Below are positions 38,292-47,012 of a stretch of DNA of 64,000 bases, piece by piece (the stretch's first letter is position 1; each line of letters starts with the position of its first letter). The position numbers and the translations under genes were made by a program. Origin of the DNA: Shewanella acanthi (GTDB lineage: Bacteria; Pseudomonadota; Gammaproteobacteria; Enterobacterales; Shewanellaceae); the NCBI RefSeq assembly GCF_019457475.1, contig NZ_CP080413.1:496001-560000 (forward strand). Direction: 5' to 3'. The notes under the pieces were generated by a model. The model had not been told where the DNA came from, ran no database searches, and saw only the letters and a list, made by a program, of their open reading frames with translations.

Positions 38292-38921
38292 ATGGCTGTT
38301 GCTGCCAACAAACGCTCTATCATGACACTGTTTTCAGGTGCTGATGATCTGTATAGCCATCAAGTACGTATCGTGTTAGCTGAGAAAGGGGTTACGGTTG
38401 ATGTTTTACAGGTCGACCCTAACGAAATGCCTGAGGATTTGCTTGAAGTAAATCCTTACAATTCAGTGCCAACATTGGTAGACCGTGAGCTCGTATTGTA
38501 CGAGTCACGAATTATTATGGAATATCTGGATGAGCGTTTCCCTCATCCACCTTTGATGCCAGTTTACCCAGTATCACGCGGCCAGAGCCGTTTAATGATG
38601 CACCGCATCGATACTGATTGGTACTCACTGGTAGACCGTATTCGTAAAGGCGATCGCGCTGAAGCGGCTCGTAAAGAGCTGACTGAAAGCTTGCTTTCAA
38701 TCGCGCCAGTATTCAGCGAAATGCCGTACTTTATGAGTGAAGAATTCGGTCTGGCTGATTGCTATCTCGGCCCATTGTTATGGCGTTTACCTGTATTAGG
38801 TATTGAGTTAGATAGTCGTGTAGCCAAAGATATCAAAGCGTATATGACACGTGTATTTGAACGTGAGTCATTTAAAGCTTCGCTTACTGAAGCTGAACGC
38901 GAAATGCGCATGGGTATGTAA
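38292..38921 (+). CDS. sspA: Stringent starvation protein A
   Basis: A 209-residue RNA polymerase-associated protein with a glutathione-S-transferase fold but no GST activity in E. coli, where it acts in stationary phase and acid tolerance. The thioredoxin-like N-terminal domain (about 10-85) contains VNPYNSVPTLVDR and the helical C-terminal domain follows. GGAGG precedes the ATG. Its stop overlaps the start of sspB (TAATG). Confidence 0.95.
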   Translation: MAVAANKRSIMTLFSGADDLYSHQVRIVLAEKGVTVDVLQVDPNEMPEDLLEVNPYNSVPTLVDRELVLYESRIIMEYLDERFPHPPLMPVYPVSRGQSRLMMHRIDTDWYSLVDRIRKGDRAEAARKELTESLLSIAPVFSEMPYFMSEEFGLADCYLGPLLWRLPVLGIELDSRVAKDIKAYMTRVFERESFKASLTEAEREMRMGM

Positions 38922-39367
38922 TGAAGCCGTTGACTCCAAATCGTCCTTATTTACTTAGGGCTTACTATGATTGGTTGATGGATAACCAATTAACACCTCA
39001 CGTTGTGGTGGATGCCTTTGTGAAAGGCACCCAAGTACCGCAGCAGTATGTGAAGGATGGTCAGATTGTATTAAACATCGCGGCCAGTGCAGTGGGCAAT
39101 TTGCAAATCGGTAATGAATTTGTGGAGTTTAATGCGCGTTTTGGCGGTGTGCCACAACAGGTATTGCTACCAATGGCCTCTATCGTGGCCATTTATGCCC
39201 GTGAAAATGGGGCTGGTACGGTTTTCGATATCGAAGACGCTTACCTGATTGATGATGAAGCTGAGGCTGCCTTATCCGTAGTGGATACTGCTGAAAAGCC
39301 AATTGAGCCGACACCACCATCAGAACCCGCTGCTAAACGTCGTAGCCATTTGACAGTTGTAAAGTAG
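38921..39367 (+). CDS. sspB: ClpXP specificity adaptor SspB
   Basis: A 148-residue adaptor that delivers ssrA-tagged proteins to the ClpXP protease. The N-terminal half (about 5-110) is the substrate-binding fold with RPYLLRAYYDWLMDNQLTPH; an acidic and proline-rich linker follows, and the last residues, RRSHLTVVK, match the ClpX-binding XB motif (E. coli ends ALRVVK). Coupled to sspA and followed by a perfect-stem terminator. Confidence 0.96.
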   Translation: MKPLTPNRPYLLRAYYDWLMDNQLTPHVVVDAFVKGTQVPQQYVKDGQIVLNIAASAVGNLQIGNEFVEFNARFGGVPQQVLLPMASIVAIYARENGAGTVFDIEDAYLIDDEAEAALSVVDTAEKPIEPTPPSEPAAKRRSHLTVVK

Positions 39368-39405
39368 TTTTGTTTTAGTCGAAGTCTTAGCGACTAATTT
39401 TAAGG

Positions 39406-39437
39406 ATCCGAGGATATATCATCCTCGGATTTTTTTA
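39406..39437 (+). terminator. Intrinsic terminator after sspB
   Basis: A perfect 10-bp stem, ATCCGAGGAT (39406-39415) with ATCCTCGGAT (39421-39430), has a 5-base loop followed by a T-tract. Confidence 0.92.
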
Positions 39438-39815
39438 TTTCAGTAGGTATTATCTTTTGCAGCTAAGCAAATCTGCTTTGCACCGATTCAGCATTATTCA
39501 TAATCTCTACTGACTTTTTGAGAGAGGTTGTCTTGCCTTAGGTATTAACTGGGTAAACTGCTTTCTTGCCTTTTATGAAACTACTTGATTATTCCCTAAT
39601 AAAGTTGCGGTTAATTCACTGTGATGTAAGAATAACTCCTATCCTGCGTAGTAGGATGTTAGTTATTGTTTTTTTTATATATAAATATTTTTTTAGCCAT
39701 TTTTTTATAAAAATTTTCTCTTCATAATTTTACAAATTATTTTCAGCCTTCTATACCTACTCCTAGTATCATTTTATCGGATGATGGCCGTTATGGCATT
39801 TACAGGGAGTTCAGA
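39438..39815 (+). other. AT-rich gap before the beta-barrel gene, possible small RNA or leader
   Basis: No protein gene is seen in these 378 bases. An intrinsic-terminator-like hairpin at 39631-39677 has no gene in front of it. A possible promoter, TTTGCA then CATAAT with a 16-base spacer, lies about 150 bases further upstream (near 39474-39501) and would give an RNA of about 165 nt. After the hairpin come about 100 bases of very A/T-rich sequence before the beta-barrel gene. Promoter and RNA are inferences; the hairpin is visible. Confidence 0.45.
39631..39677 (+). terminator. Orphan intrinsic terminator-like hairpin
   Basis: Outer arms AATAACT (39631-39637) and AGTTATT (39661-39667) and inner arms ATCCT/AGGAT form an interrupted stem, followed directly by G and a run of eight T. 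It lies about 200 bases beyond the sspB terminator and 140 bases before the next start codon, with no open frame upstream. Confidence 0.65.
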
Positions 39816-40403
39816 ATGAAACTATTTGTAAAATATATCTTCTCATTTTCATTAGTAACCATGGCTGTTAGTGTCAGCGCAAATAACTCTCCTGTCCAAT
39901 TCGAACCTCAGCCGTATATAGGCTTTGATGGTGGTTTCACTTTTATTCAAGAAACCTGCTCTAAGGTGTACACCCATTGCGATAATAGCGAGCCTAAGTT
40001 GGGGTTTCTTTACGGTGTTAGCCTGACTGATTATTTTGCGATTGAAACGGGCTTTCAATTTTTTGGCACTTACAAAGGCTTCTTAAATACCACTGATAAA
40101 TCGGATATATCGAGTATTGATTTGTCCGCTAAATTTGCGTGGGGTGTTACGCCAACATCAAATCTATTTATAAAGGCGGGTGGAATGCGGTGGATGAAAG
40201 AATTTCGAGGCCATATTGAGAATAATACTGGTTCAGGACGCGAGCGTGAAAATGGTTATTCACCCGTTTTAACCGTCGGTGTGGACTACCACTTTAGAGA
40301 TAATTGGGACTTAAGGTTGAGTTATCAATGGGCAAATCAATTTGGTGGGCAAAATACTGATCTTAATCAAGTTTCAATCGGATTAAATTATTTCTTCAAT
40401 TAG
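39816..40403 (+). CDS. Small outer-membrane beta-barrel protein
   Basis: A 195-residue protein with a signal peptide (MKLFVKYIFSFSLVTMAVSVSA) and alternating hydrophobic strands typical of an eight-stranded OmpA/OmpW-like barrel, opening with PYIGFDGGFTF and ending in VSIGLNYFFN, whose terminal aromatic pattern suits BAM-dependent insertion. Two Cys residues (in ETCSKVYTHCDN) probably form a loop disulfide. AGGGAG lies upstream of the ATG. The giant BIG2 lipoprotein gene starts 68 bases after its stop on the same strand, so the two may form an operon. No porin or enzymatic signature was recognised. Confidence 0.8.
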   Translation: MKLFVKYIFSFSLVTMAVSVSANNSPVQFEPQPYIGFDGGFTFIQETCSKVYTHCDNSEPKLGFLYGVSLTDYFAIETGFQFFGTYKGFLNTTDKSDISSIDLSAKFAWGVTPTSNLFIKAGGMRWMKEFRGHIENNTGSGRERENGYSPVLTVGVDYHFRDNWDLRLSYQWANQFGGQNTDLNQVSIGLNYFFN

Positions 40404-40471
40404 GTTAGTCACTCTTATTCTGCTTGAAAATTATGACTCAATTTTTGAAATTCCTTATTAAGGCTCTCATT

Positions 40472-43400
40472 ATGCGCAATATATTACTGTCTATATTCGC
40501 GATTATGCTCACTGCATGTGGTGGAAGTGCTGATCAAGATAATTTAGTCAATAACGATAATTTAATTAAAAGTATTCAAATATCCGCCCAAACCAATAGT
40601 GCGGGTAGTACAACAGATCTTTTGCCAATTGGTTTTACTTTACCCTTTAAGGCTATTGCAACTTACGCCGATAATTCGGTTGTCGATGTCACTACAAAAG
40701 TCACGTGGCGCTCTTCAGTTTCAACGGTAGCGAGTATCGATCCTACAGGTCTTGTCAGTGGTAAAGCTGAAGGGCAAAGCCAAATTTCAGCATCATGGAA
40801 TGGTGTTAACAGTAATAACGTCGTTGTCAGTGTGACTTCTGCAGTGGTCATGTCTATTCAGATTTCTGCGGCAAGCAATCCTATTCCCATCGGCACTAGT
40901 ACTCAATTAACGGCGATAGCGACATTTTCTGATAATACGAATCGAGATGTTACCGCCGAAATGGAGTGGTTTAGCAGTGATACTACAGTGGTCTCGATAA
41001 ATAATACTGGCGTAGCATCTGGATTGAGTCTGGGAATGGCCACCCTATGGGCTAGTATGAATGGGGTGCAAAGTAATGAGTTAGCGTTCGAAGTATCTGA
41101 TGCTATTGCGATTAAACTTCAGATTTCACCAGCGGCTTCTGTCATTGCACTCGGCACTCAAACGCCATTTACTGCGATTGTGACGTATAGCGATGGTCGA
41201 ACTCAAAATGTTACTGAGAACGTGGTTTGGAACAGTGCTTCGACAGGGGTTGCTACCATAGATGCAATGGGGGTTGCCTTTGCAGTTTCAACCGGAAATA
41301 CCGTCGTGTCTGCAACTTTCCAAGGTGTCAGTAGTAACAATGCGTCATTGACTGTGACGGGGGCGACGGTCACTAAGATAACTGTTACTCCAGGGAGCCT
41401 TTCTTTGCCCCTTGGGGTAACAGAAAAACTAACTGCGATTGCGCAGTTTTCGGATGGTTCTCGCCAAGATGTCTCAGCTTCTGTGCAATGGACGAGCAGT
41501 GCGGCCACGATTGCTTCTATCGATCAAGTTGGGTTAGTTCGCGCCCTATTAGCGGGAAGCGCGACGATTCAAGCCAGTTTCAACGGTGTTAGTAGTGAAG
41601 CTATTTCGGTGACTGTGTCTTCGGCAATGGTCAGTAAGTTGCAAATTTCACCAGCTAAATCCACCATCAGCAAAGGCACTTCGACCCAGTTTACAGCAGT
41701 TGCTACATTTTCAGACAACAGCGTTAAAACGGTGACGAATCAAGTCAGTTGGATAAGCAGCGACACCACTAAGGTTCTGTTAAGTGCTTCAGGTTTAGCA
41801 ACAGGTGTTGATATTGGTGGCGTTACCGTAAGAGCCAGTTTAAATGGCGTTGATAGCAATCAAGCTTCGATCACCGTTACCGATGCAACTGTAGTGGAAC
41901 TGGTGGTTTCTCCTGGTAATACAACACTCGGAGCTGGACTAACACAACAATATAAGGCCGTGGTTATATTATCGGACGGTACTAGCCAAGATATTACAGA
42001 GCAAGTCGATTGGCAGTCGAGCGACCTTGGCGTTGCAACGATTAGCACGAGTGGGCTAGTTGATACTGTTGCTAAGGGGATATCTCAAATTACCGCTTCA
42101 TTCAATGGTGTGCTGTCGAATGTTGCTGAGATCGTCGTATCCGATGCAATCGTTACCGATTTGCAAATCAGCGCATTAACCAATCACCTAGGTGTCGGTA
42201 CTCAGGCGCAATTTACCGCAGTCGCTACTTTCTCGGATGACTCGACGGTTGATGTCTCTCAATTAGTCACTTGGAATAGTGATAACAATGCTGTCCTGAC
42301 TGTCAGTAGTTTAGGCGTTGCTATGGGATTATCCCCTGGAAGCGTCACTGTGCATGCGAGTTACAGCGGGGTGTCGAGCAATAATCTTGCTATCAGTGTG
42401 AGTGGTGCGACACTGACTGCATTGCAGGTGACACCTGCAAGCAGTTCAATTGCAGAGGGCGGACAAACGGTATTTACCGCCATTGCGACTTATTCCGACG
42501 GTTCTAACCAAGATGTGACCACAGGGGTGGCTTGGCAAAGCTCAGACACAGCAATTGTCACTATTAATCAATCGGGCATCGCCACTGGTGTTAATCCGGG
42601 AACCGTCACTATTTTTGCAACCTTGAATGGTGTGGCCAGCAATAATGCGGTGTTGACCATTACCAATGCGACAGTCACGCAATTACAGATCAGTCCTGTC
42701 AACTTGACCTTAGCCATTGGCGCAACGTCACAATTCAAAGCGGTAGCAACCTACAGCGATAATACGACCCAAGATGTCACTAAACTCGTGAGTTGGAGCA
42801 GTAGCGCCGTCAATGTTGGTACCATTAGTGTTGCTGCAGTAGTGCGTTCTATTGCCGTAGGCGAGGCGCTCATTAGTGCTAATTTTGCGGGTGTAGCCAG
42901 TAACAAGGCCACGTTAAGAGTCACTGCCGCAACGCTTTCATCGATTGTCGTTAGCTCTGAGACGAGTAGTATTGCTAAGGGGAGTTCGGCGCAGTTGACT
43001 GCGACGGCCACCTATAGTGACGGTTCAACGCGAAATATCAGTTCTCAAGTGACATGGAAGAGTAGCTCGACTTCTGTTGCAACTATCTCAAGCGCTGGTT
43101 TAGCTACAGGGCAAGCTGCTGGCTCAACCAATGTCAGCGCGACTCTTAATGGCGTGACCAGTAACAGTCTCGTCCTAGGTGTGACATCCGCAACGGTCAC
43201 TCAGATACAAGTCTCACCCGCTATTGTGAACTTGAGTCTAGGGGTCGAAACCCAATTAACAGCAGTCGCAACTTATAGCGACGGCACAAGCCAAAATCTT
43301 ACCTCAGGAGTGGCATGGAACAGTGCTGATACGAGTGTGGCAACGGTGACATCGAGTGGTCGAGTTGCTGGTGTGAATCCAGGTTCCACGACGATTGTGG

Positions 43401-46400
43401 CAAGTTATGCTGGTGTGCAAAGCAACAATGTGGCGGTGACAATTTCCTCGGCCATGCTGAGTGCAATTCAGTTAACCCCTGCATCGGGGAGCATTGCCGC
43501 AGGGACTGAACTGCAATTTACTGCTGTTGCTTGGTATAGCGATAACAGTTCCCAAGATATTACTACTCAAGCCTCGTGGAACAGCAGTGATACCAGTGTT
43601 GCTACCGTTGTTGATGGCTTAGTGTCCGGCGATCTTCCTGGGGCGACGACTATCACGGCAAGCTTTAATGGCGTGCAGAGTAATAGTGCGAATTTGACCG
43701 TGACTACGGCAACGCTATCGTCCATTGTCGTTACCTCTAATGCCAGCAGTATTGCGAAGGGGACGACAACACAGTTTACCGCTACCGCTACCTACAGTGA
43801 TGGCAGCACGCAAAATATTAGTTCTCAGGTAAACTGGGCAAGCAGTACGACAGCCGTAGCAACGATATCGGGTTCAGGTTTAGCGACTGGCCAAACTGCG
43901 GGTACGACCAATATCAGCGCGACTAAGGATGGCGTACAGAGTAATACCTTGGCACTGAATGTGACCGCGGCAACAGTTACACAATTGCAGGTTTCACCCT
44001 CAGTGCTAAGTCTTGCTAAAGGAGTTGAAGGGCAGCTCACCGCAGTAGCAACCTATAGTGATGGGACGACTCAGACACTAACCTCCGCAGTCGCTTGGAA
44101 TAGCGCCAATACGACCACTGCAACTGTAAGCACCAGTGGAAAGGTAACAGGCGTTAATCCAGGCAATACTACGATTGTTGCAACCTATAATGGGGTGCAG
44201 AGCAACAGTGTGGCTGTGACCATTACCGCAGCGACAGTATCTACAATTCAATTAACCCCAGCCTCGGCGAGTTTAGCAGCGGGAACCGAGCGGCAGTTCA
44301 CGGCGATAGCTTGGTTTAGCGATGGCAGTTCCCAAGACATCACCGCTCAGGCGGCTTGGAGTAACAGTAATACCAATGTGGCGACAGTGCTTTCTGGGCT
44401 GGCATCGGCAGTGACTCCTAGCAGTAGCATTATCCAAGCGAGCTTTAATGGCGTGCAAAGTAATAGTGCGAACCTCACTGTAACAGCCGCCACTATTTCA
44501 TCGATTGCCATTACTTCCAATACCAACAGCATTGCTAAGGGCACAACGGCGCAATTCACTGCGACGGCTACCTATAGTGATGGCTCGACTCAAAACATTA
44601 GCTCATCGGTAAGCTGGAATAGCAGTGCAACGGCTGTCGCAACGGTTTCGAGCACTGGATTGGCAACAGGACAAGCTGCGGGAACAACTAACATCAGTGC
44701 GACTAAGGATGGCATTCAGAGTAATACCTTGGCACTGAATGTAACTGCGGCAACAGTGACCCAGCTACAAGTATCACCTTCTGTGCTGAGTCTTGCTAAA
44801 GGGGTTGATGGCCAGCTTACTGCTGTGGCCACTTATAGTGATGGCACTACTCAAACCATCACATCTTCCGTCGCTTGGACAAGTGCGAATTCGGGGATCG
44901 CTACTGTTACCTCCGGCGGTAAGGTCACTGGCGTCAATTCGGGTAATACTACGATTGTTGCAACCTTCAATGGCGTGCAAAGTAACAGTGTCGCGGTGAC
45001 TATTACTTCCGCTGTGGTCTCCTCGATTCAATTAACGCCATCATCGGCGAGTATTGCCTCAGGTACTGAGCAGCAATTTACTGCAGTGGCGCGTTTTAGT
45101 GACAATAGTAGCCAAGATATTACGTCACAGGCCTCTTGGAGTAGCAGTAATACCAATGTGGCTACCGTTCTAGCTGGTCTTGCCTCCGGTGAAAACCCAG
45201 GAACGGCGACAATCCAAGCGAGCTTCAACGGTGTGCAGAGTAATAGCGCTAACCTTACCGTTACCGCAGCAGTCATTTCCAGTCTGCAGATAGTGCCGGG
45301 TAGCGCGCAGTCTGTGCCAATGGGAACGACGGTTCAGCTGCAAGCGATTGCAACTTACTCCGATGGCAGCACGCAAACTGTGAGCAACATTGTTAACTGG
45401 AATAGCAGCAACACGAGTGTGGCAACTGTTAGCTCCGCAGGCTTAGTTACAGGTGTCGCATTGGGTACTGCATCAATCACAGCCTCTAAGGATGGGGTCA
45501 CGAGTAATGCGGTAGCTGTGACCGTGACTAATGCTATGGTGACATCGGTGCAAATTTTCTCGTTAGCCAATCCCATTGCAGCAGGTACTTCAACTCAATT
45601 TACTGCGGTGGCAAATTTCAGCGACGGTAGCCAAGCTGTGGTCACCAATTCGGCAAGTTGGAACAGCAGTAACACCAGTGTTGCGACGATAAGCGCTACG
45701 GGCGTGGCAACGGGAAGCCAAGCGGGCAGTACAAACATTACTGCAAGCTATCAGGGCGTTTCGAGTAATAGCATTACACTTACCGTGACCGCGGCCACCC
45801 TAACTTCGATAGATATCAGTGCAACGCTCACGAGTTTTGCTTCGGGAACTCAGAGCCAGTTGACGGCGATAGGCAATTATTCTGATGGTTCACAGCAAAA
45901 TCTCACGAGTAGCGTCACTTGGTCGAGCAGCAATAATGCTGTTGTGAGTATCAATGCCAGTGGAAAAGCAACCGGCAACAGTCCAGGTTCTGTGACGGTT
46001 ACCGCGAGTATGTCTGGGGTGACCAGTTCGGGGCTCAATTTAACGGTGACCTCTGCCGTTGTTACGAGTCTAAGTATTAGCTCGACGGGTAACCAGATTG
46101 TTCTAGGCAATAGTCTGCAATTTACCGCTACGGCAACCTATAGCGACAGTTCGACACAGGTGGTCACAAGCCAAGCCTCTTGGACGACTTCAGCAGCGAG
46201 TATTGCCACTATCAATACTTCTGGACTGGCGCAATCTGTTGCTGTGGGTGTGACGAATATTCGCGCCAGTTACAATGGGGTGAGCAGTAATATCATCGCG
46301 CTGACCGTGAGTGCTGCCACTCTAGAGCGTCTGCGAGTAGCGATGGACTCCAATAATGATGGAGTGCCTGACTCCAGTTATGTCTATATCAATCTACTGG

Positions 46401-46693
46401 GATTACTGGGGCAGCCACCCCGTGTTATGGCCTTTGGTTATTATTCCGATGCATCAGTGCAGGATGTGACCTCGCTTGTAAGCTGGCAAAGCAGTAATGC
46501 TGAACTACTCTCGCTTGCATCGGATATCGATGGTAACTTGAGGCTGAATGTGCAAGCAAAAGTGCTTTCCCATGAGGCACTGTCGGCAACGTTACAGTCA
46601 TTGACCAGCGAGAACTTCCTTGATGTTGACTGTTTGATTACTGTGCCGTTAGTGCAAACATCGACATGTACTGTCGAGGATAAAGATTTCTAA
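40472..46693 (+). CDS. Giant BIG2 Ig-like repeat lipoprotein
   Basis: A 2073-residue protein (from the ATG at 40472, TAAGG upstream). An in-frame start at 40424 would put 16 extra residues before the lipoprotein signal and is less likely. MRNILLSIFAIMLTAC is a lipoprotein signal with lipidated Cys16; Gly at +2 fits outer-membrane sorting. The rest is about 22 tandem BIG2-type bacterial Ig-like domains of about 86 residues, each with YSDGS..., W.S and GV.SN signatures, then a diverged last unit and a short Cys-containing tail (CLITVPLVQTSTC). Such domains are common in adhesins and large surface proteins. No enzymatic domain, LPxTG or RTX motif was seen. It follows a beta-barrel gene and ends at a strong terminator. 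An adhesive role is inferred. Confidence 0.88.
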   Translation: MRNILLSIFAIMLTACGGSADQDNLVNNDNLIKSIQISAQTNSAGSTTDLLPIGFTLPFKAIATYADNSVVDVTTKVTWRSSVSTVASIDPTGLVSGKAEGQSQISASWNGVNSNNVVVSVTSAVVMSIQISAASNPIPIGTSTQLTAIATFSDNTNRDVTAEMEWFSSDTTVVSINNTGVASGLSLGMATLWASMNGVQSNELAFEVSDAIAIKLQISPAASVIALGTQTPFTAIVTYSDGRTQNVTENVVWNSASTGVATIDAMGVAFAVSTGNTVVSATFQGVSSNNASLTVTGATVTKITVTPGSLSLPLGVTEKLTAIAQFSDGSRQDVSASVQWTSSAATIASIDQVGLVRALLAGSATIQASFNGVSSEAISVTVSSAMVSKLQISPAKSTISKGTSTQFTAVATFSDNSVKTVTNQVSWISSDTTKVLLSASGLATGVDIGGVTVRASLNGVDSNQASITVTDATVVELVVSPGNTTLGAGLTQQYKAVVILSDGTSQDITEQVDWQSSDLGVATISTSGLVDTVAKGISQITASFNGVLSNVAEIVVSDAIVTDLQISALTNHLGVGTQAQFTAVATFSDDSTVDVSQLVTWNSDNNAVLTVSSLGVAMGLSPGSVTVHASYSGVSSNNLAISVSGATLTALQVTPASSSIAEGGQTVFTAIATYSDGSNQDVTTGVAWQSSDTAIVTINQSGIATGVNPGTVTIFATLNGVASNNAVLTITNATVTQLQISPVNLTLAIGATSQFKAVATYSDNTTQDVTKLVSWSSSAVNVGTISVAAVVRSIAVGEALISANFAGVASNKATLRVTAATLSSIVVSSETSSIAKGSSAQLTATATYSDGSTRNISSQVTWKSSSTSVATISSAGLATGQAAGSTNVSATLNGVTSNSLVLGVTSATVTQIQVSPAIVNLSLGVETQLTAVATYSDGTSQNLTSGVAWNSADTSVATVTSSGRVAGVNPGSTTIVASYAGVQSNNVAVTISSAMLSAIQLTPASGSIAAGTELQFTAVAWYSDNSSQDITTQASWNSSDTSVATVVDGLVSGDLPGATTITASFNGVQSNSANLTVTTATLSSIVVTSNASSIAKGTTTQFTATATYSDGSTQNISSQVNWASSTTAVATISGSGLATGQTAGTTNISATKDGVQSNTLALNVTAATVTQLQVSPSVLSLAKGVEGQLTAVATYSDGTTQTLTSAVAWNSANTTTATVSTSGKVTGVNPGNTTIVATYNGVQSNSVAVTITAATVSTIQLTPASASLAAGTERQFTAIAWFSDGSSQDITAQAAWSNSNTNVATVLSGLASAVTPSSSIIQASFNGVQSNSANLTVTAATISSIAITSNTNSIAKGTTAQFTATATYSDGSTQNISSSVSWNSSATAVATVSSTGLATGQAAGTTNISATKDGIQSNTLALNVTAATVTQLQVSPSVLSLAKGVDGQLTAVATYSDGTTQTITSSVAWTSANSGIATVTSGGKVTGVNSGNTTIVATFNGVQSNSVAVTITSAVVSSIQLTPSSASIASGTEQQFTAVARFSDNSSQDITSQASWSSSNTNVATVLAGLASGENPGTATIQASFNGVQSNSANLTVTAAVISSLQIVPGSAQSVPMGTTVQLQAIATYSDGSTQTVSNIVNWNSSNTSVATVSSAGLVTGVALGTASITASKDGVTSNAVAVTVTNAMVTSVQIFSLANPIAAGTSTQFTAVANFSDGSQAVVTNSASWNSSNTSVATISATGVATGSQAGSTNITASYQGVSSNSITLTVTAATLTSIDISATLTSFASGTQSQLTAIGNYSDGSQQNLTSSVTWSSSNNAVVSINASGKATGNSPGSVTVTASMSGVTSSGLNLTVTSAVVTSLSISSTGNQIVLGNSLQFTATATYSDSSTQVVTSQASWTTSAASIATINTSGLAQSVAVGVTNIRASYNGVSSNIIALTVSAATLERLRVAMDSNNDGVPDSSYVYINLLGLLGQPPRVMAFGYYSDASVQDVTSLVSWQSSNAELLSLASDIDGNLRLNVQAKVLSHEALSATLQSLTSENFLDVDCLITVPLVQTSTCTVEDKDF
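40560..46325 (+). repeat. About 22 tandem BIG2-coding repeats
   Basis: Units of about 258-261 bases, counted by the recurring GV.SN....TV.A motif at each domain end; 22 complete copies plus a diverged terminal one. Early units are more divergent than those in the middle. Exact unit boundaries are approximate. Confidence 0.9.
42935..45274 (+). repeat. Three-domain higher-order repeat, 3 x 780 bases
   Basis: Blocks 42935-43714, 43715-44494 and 44495-45274 have identical length (780 bases, 260 codons) and the same A-B-C order of domain types: A with SIAKG, B with TQ.QVSP and C with IQLTP. The recurring ATTGCTAAGG-type site falls at 42971, 43751 and 44531. This points to recent duplication of a three-domain block. 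Confidence 0.92.
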
Positions 46694-46710
46694 TCTAAAA
46701 GCTGATTGTA

Positions 46711-46741
46711 AAACCGCCCTAAGAGGGCGGTTTTTGTTTTT
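46711..46741 (+). terminator. Intrinsic terminator after the BIG2 lipoprotein gene
   Basis: A perfect 10-bp stem, AAACCGCCCT (46711-46720) with AGGGCGGTTT (46724-46733), has a 3-base loop and a T-rich tail. Confidence 0.93.
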
Positions 46742-47012
46742 CGGTTTACTCTTCAACTGCAAGCTTAATGCCTTGATTTTGCGCGTTTTACACTTTATCT
46801 GCGCTGTAAAGTGCCTAGCCACTAATGAAGGCGTACTTTCTACTTTTTGTGCCACGCATTCCCCTTGCAGAATGGCCTCATCCTGATATTGGGTGCGACA
46901 TTTTGCCGCATCGAGTCTTGAGTGCAAAAACACTATGATGCCGCCAATTTGTAAACCATCAGAATGATCAAAAAAATTAGCGCATTTTCGGCTGAAACGC
47001 AGGGGTAATTTT
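46742..47012. other. Upstream region of the TonB-dependent receptor gene
   Basis: No gene is called in these 271 bases. A short hairpin with arms CACTTTA (46791-46797) and TAAAGTG (46807-46813) is present. TATGAT occurs near 46935 but lacks a good -35 box. No convincing Fur box was found. AGGGGT lies just before the GTG start. Confidence 0.4.

Noticed and set aside
40663..46110. Many open frames on the minus strand inside the BIG2 gene
   Set aside because: They recur with the repeat period, have low-complexity Leu/Thr/Val/Ala-rich products and no ribosome-binding sites; they are antisense shadows of the repeats.
40560..46325. Regular repeats that might suggest a CRISPR array
   Set aside because: The unit is about 260 bases, lies in one long open frame and codes for Ig-like domains; there are no short palindromic repeats with unique spacers and no cas genes.
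46649..46933. 94-codon minus-strand open frame overlapping the lipoprotein terminator
   Set aside because: It runs through the terminator hairpin and into the end of the lipoprotein gene, with no ribosome-binding site or recognisable domain.
46930..47010. Possible Fur box before the TonB-dependent receptor
   Set aside because: The best stretch (ATCAGAATGATCA) does not fit the 7-1-7 palindrome well enough to call.
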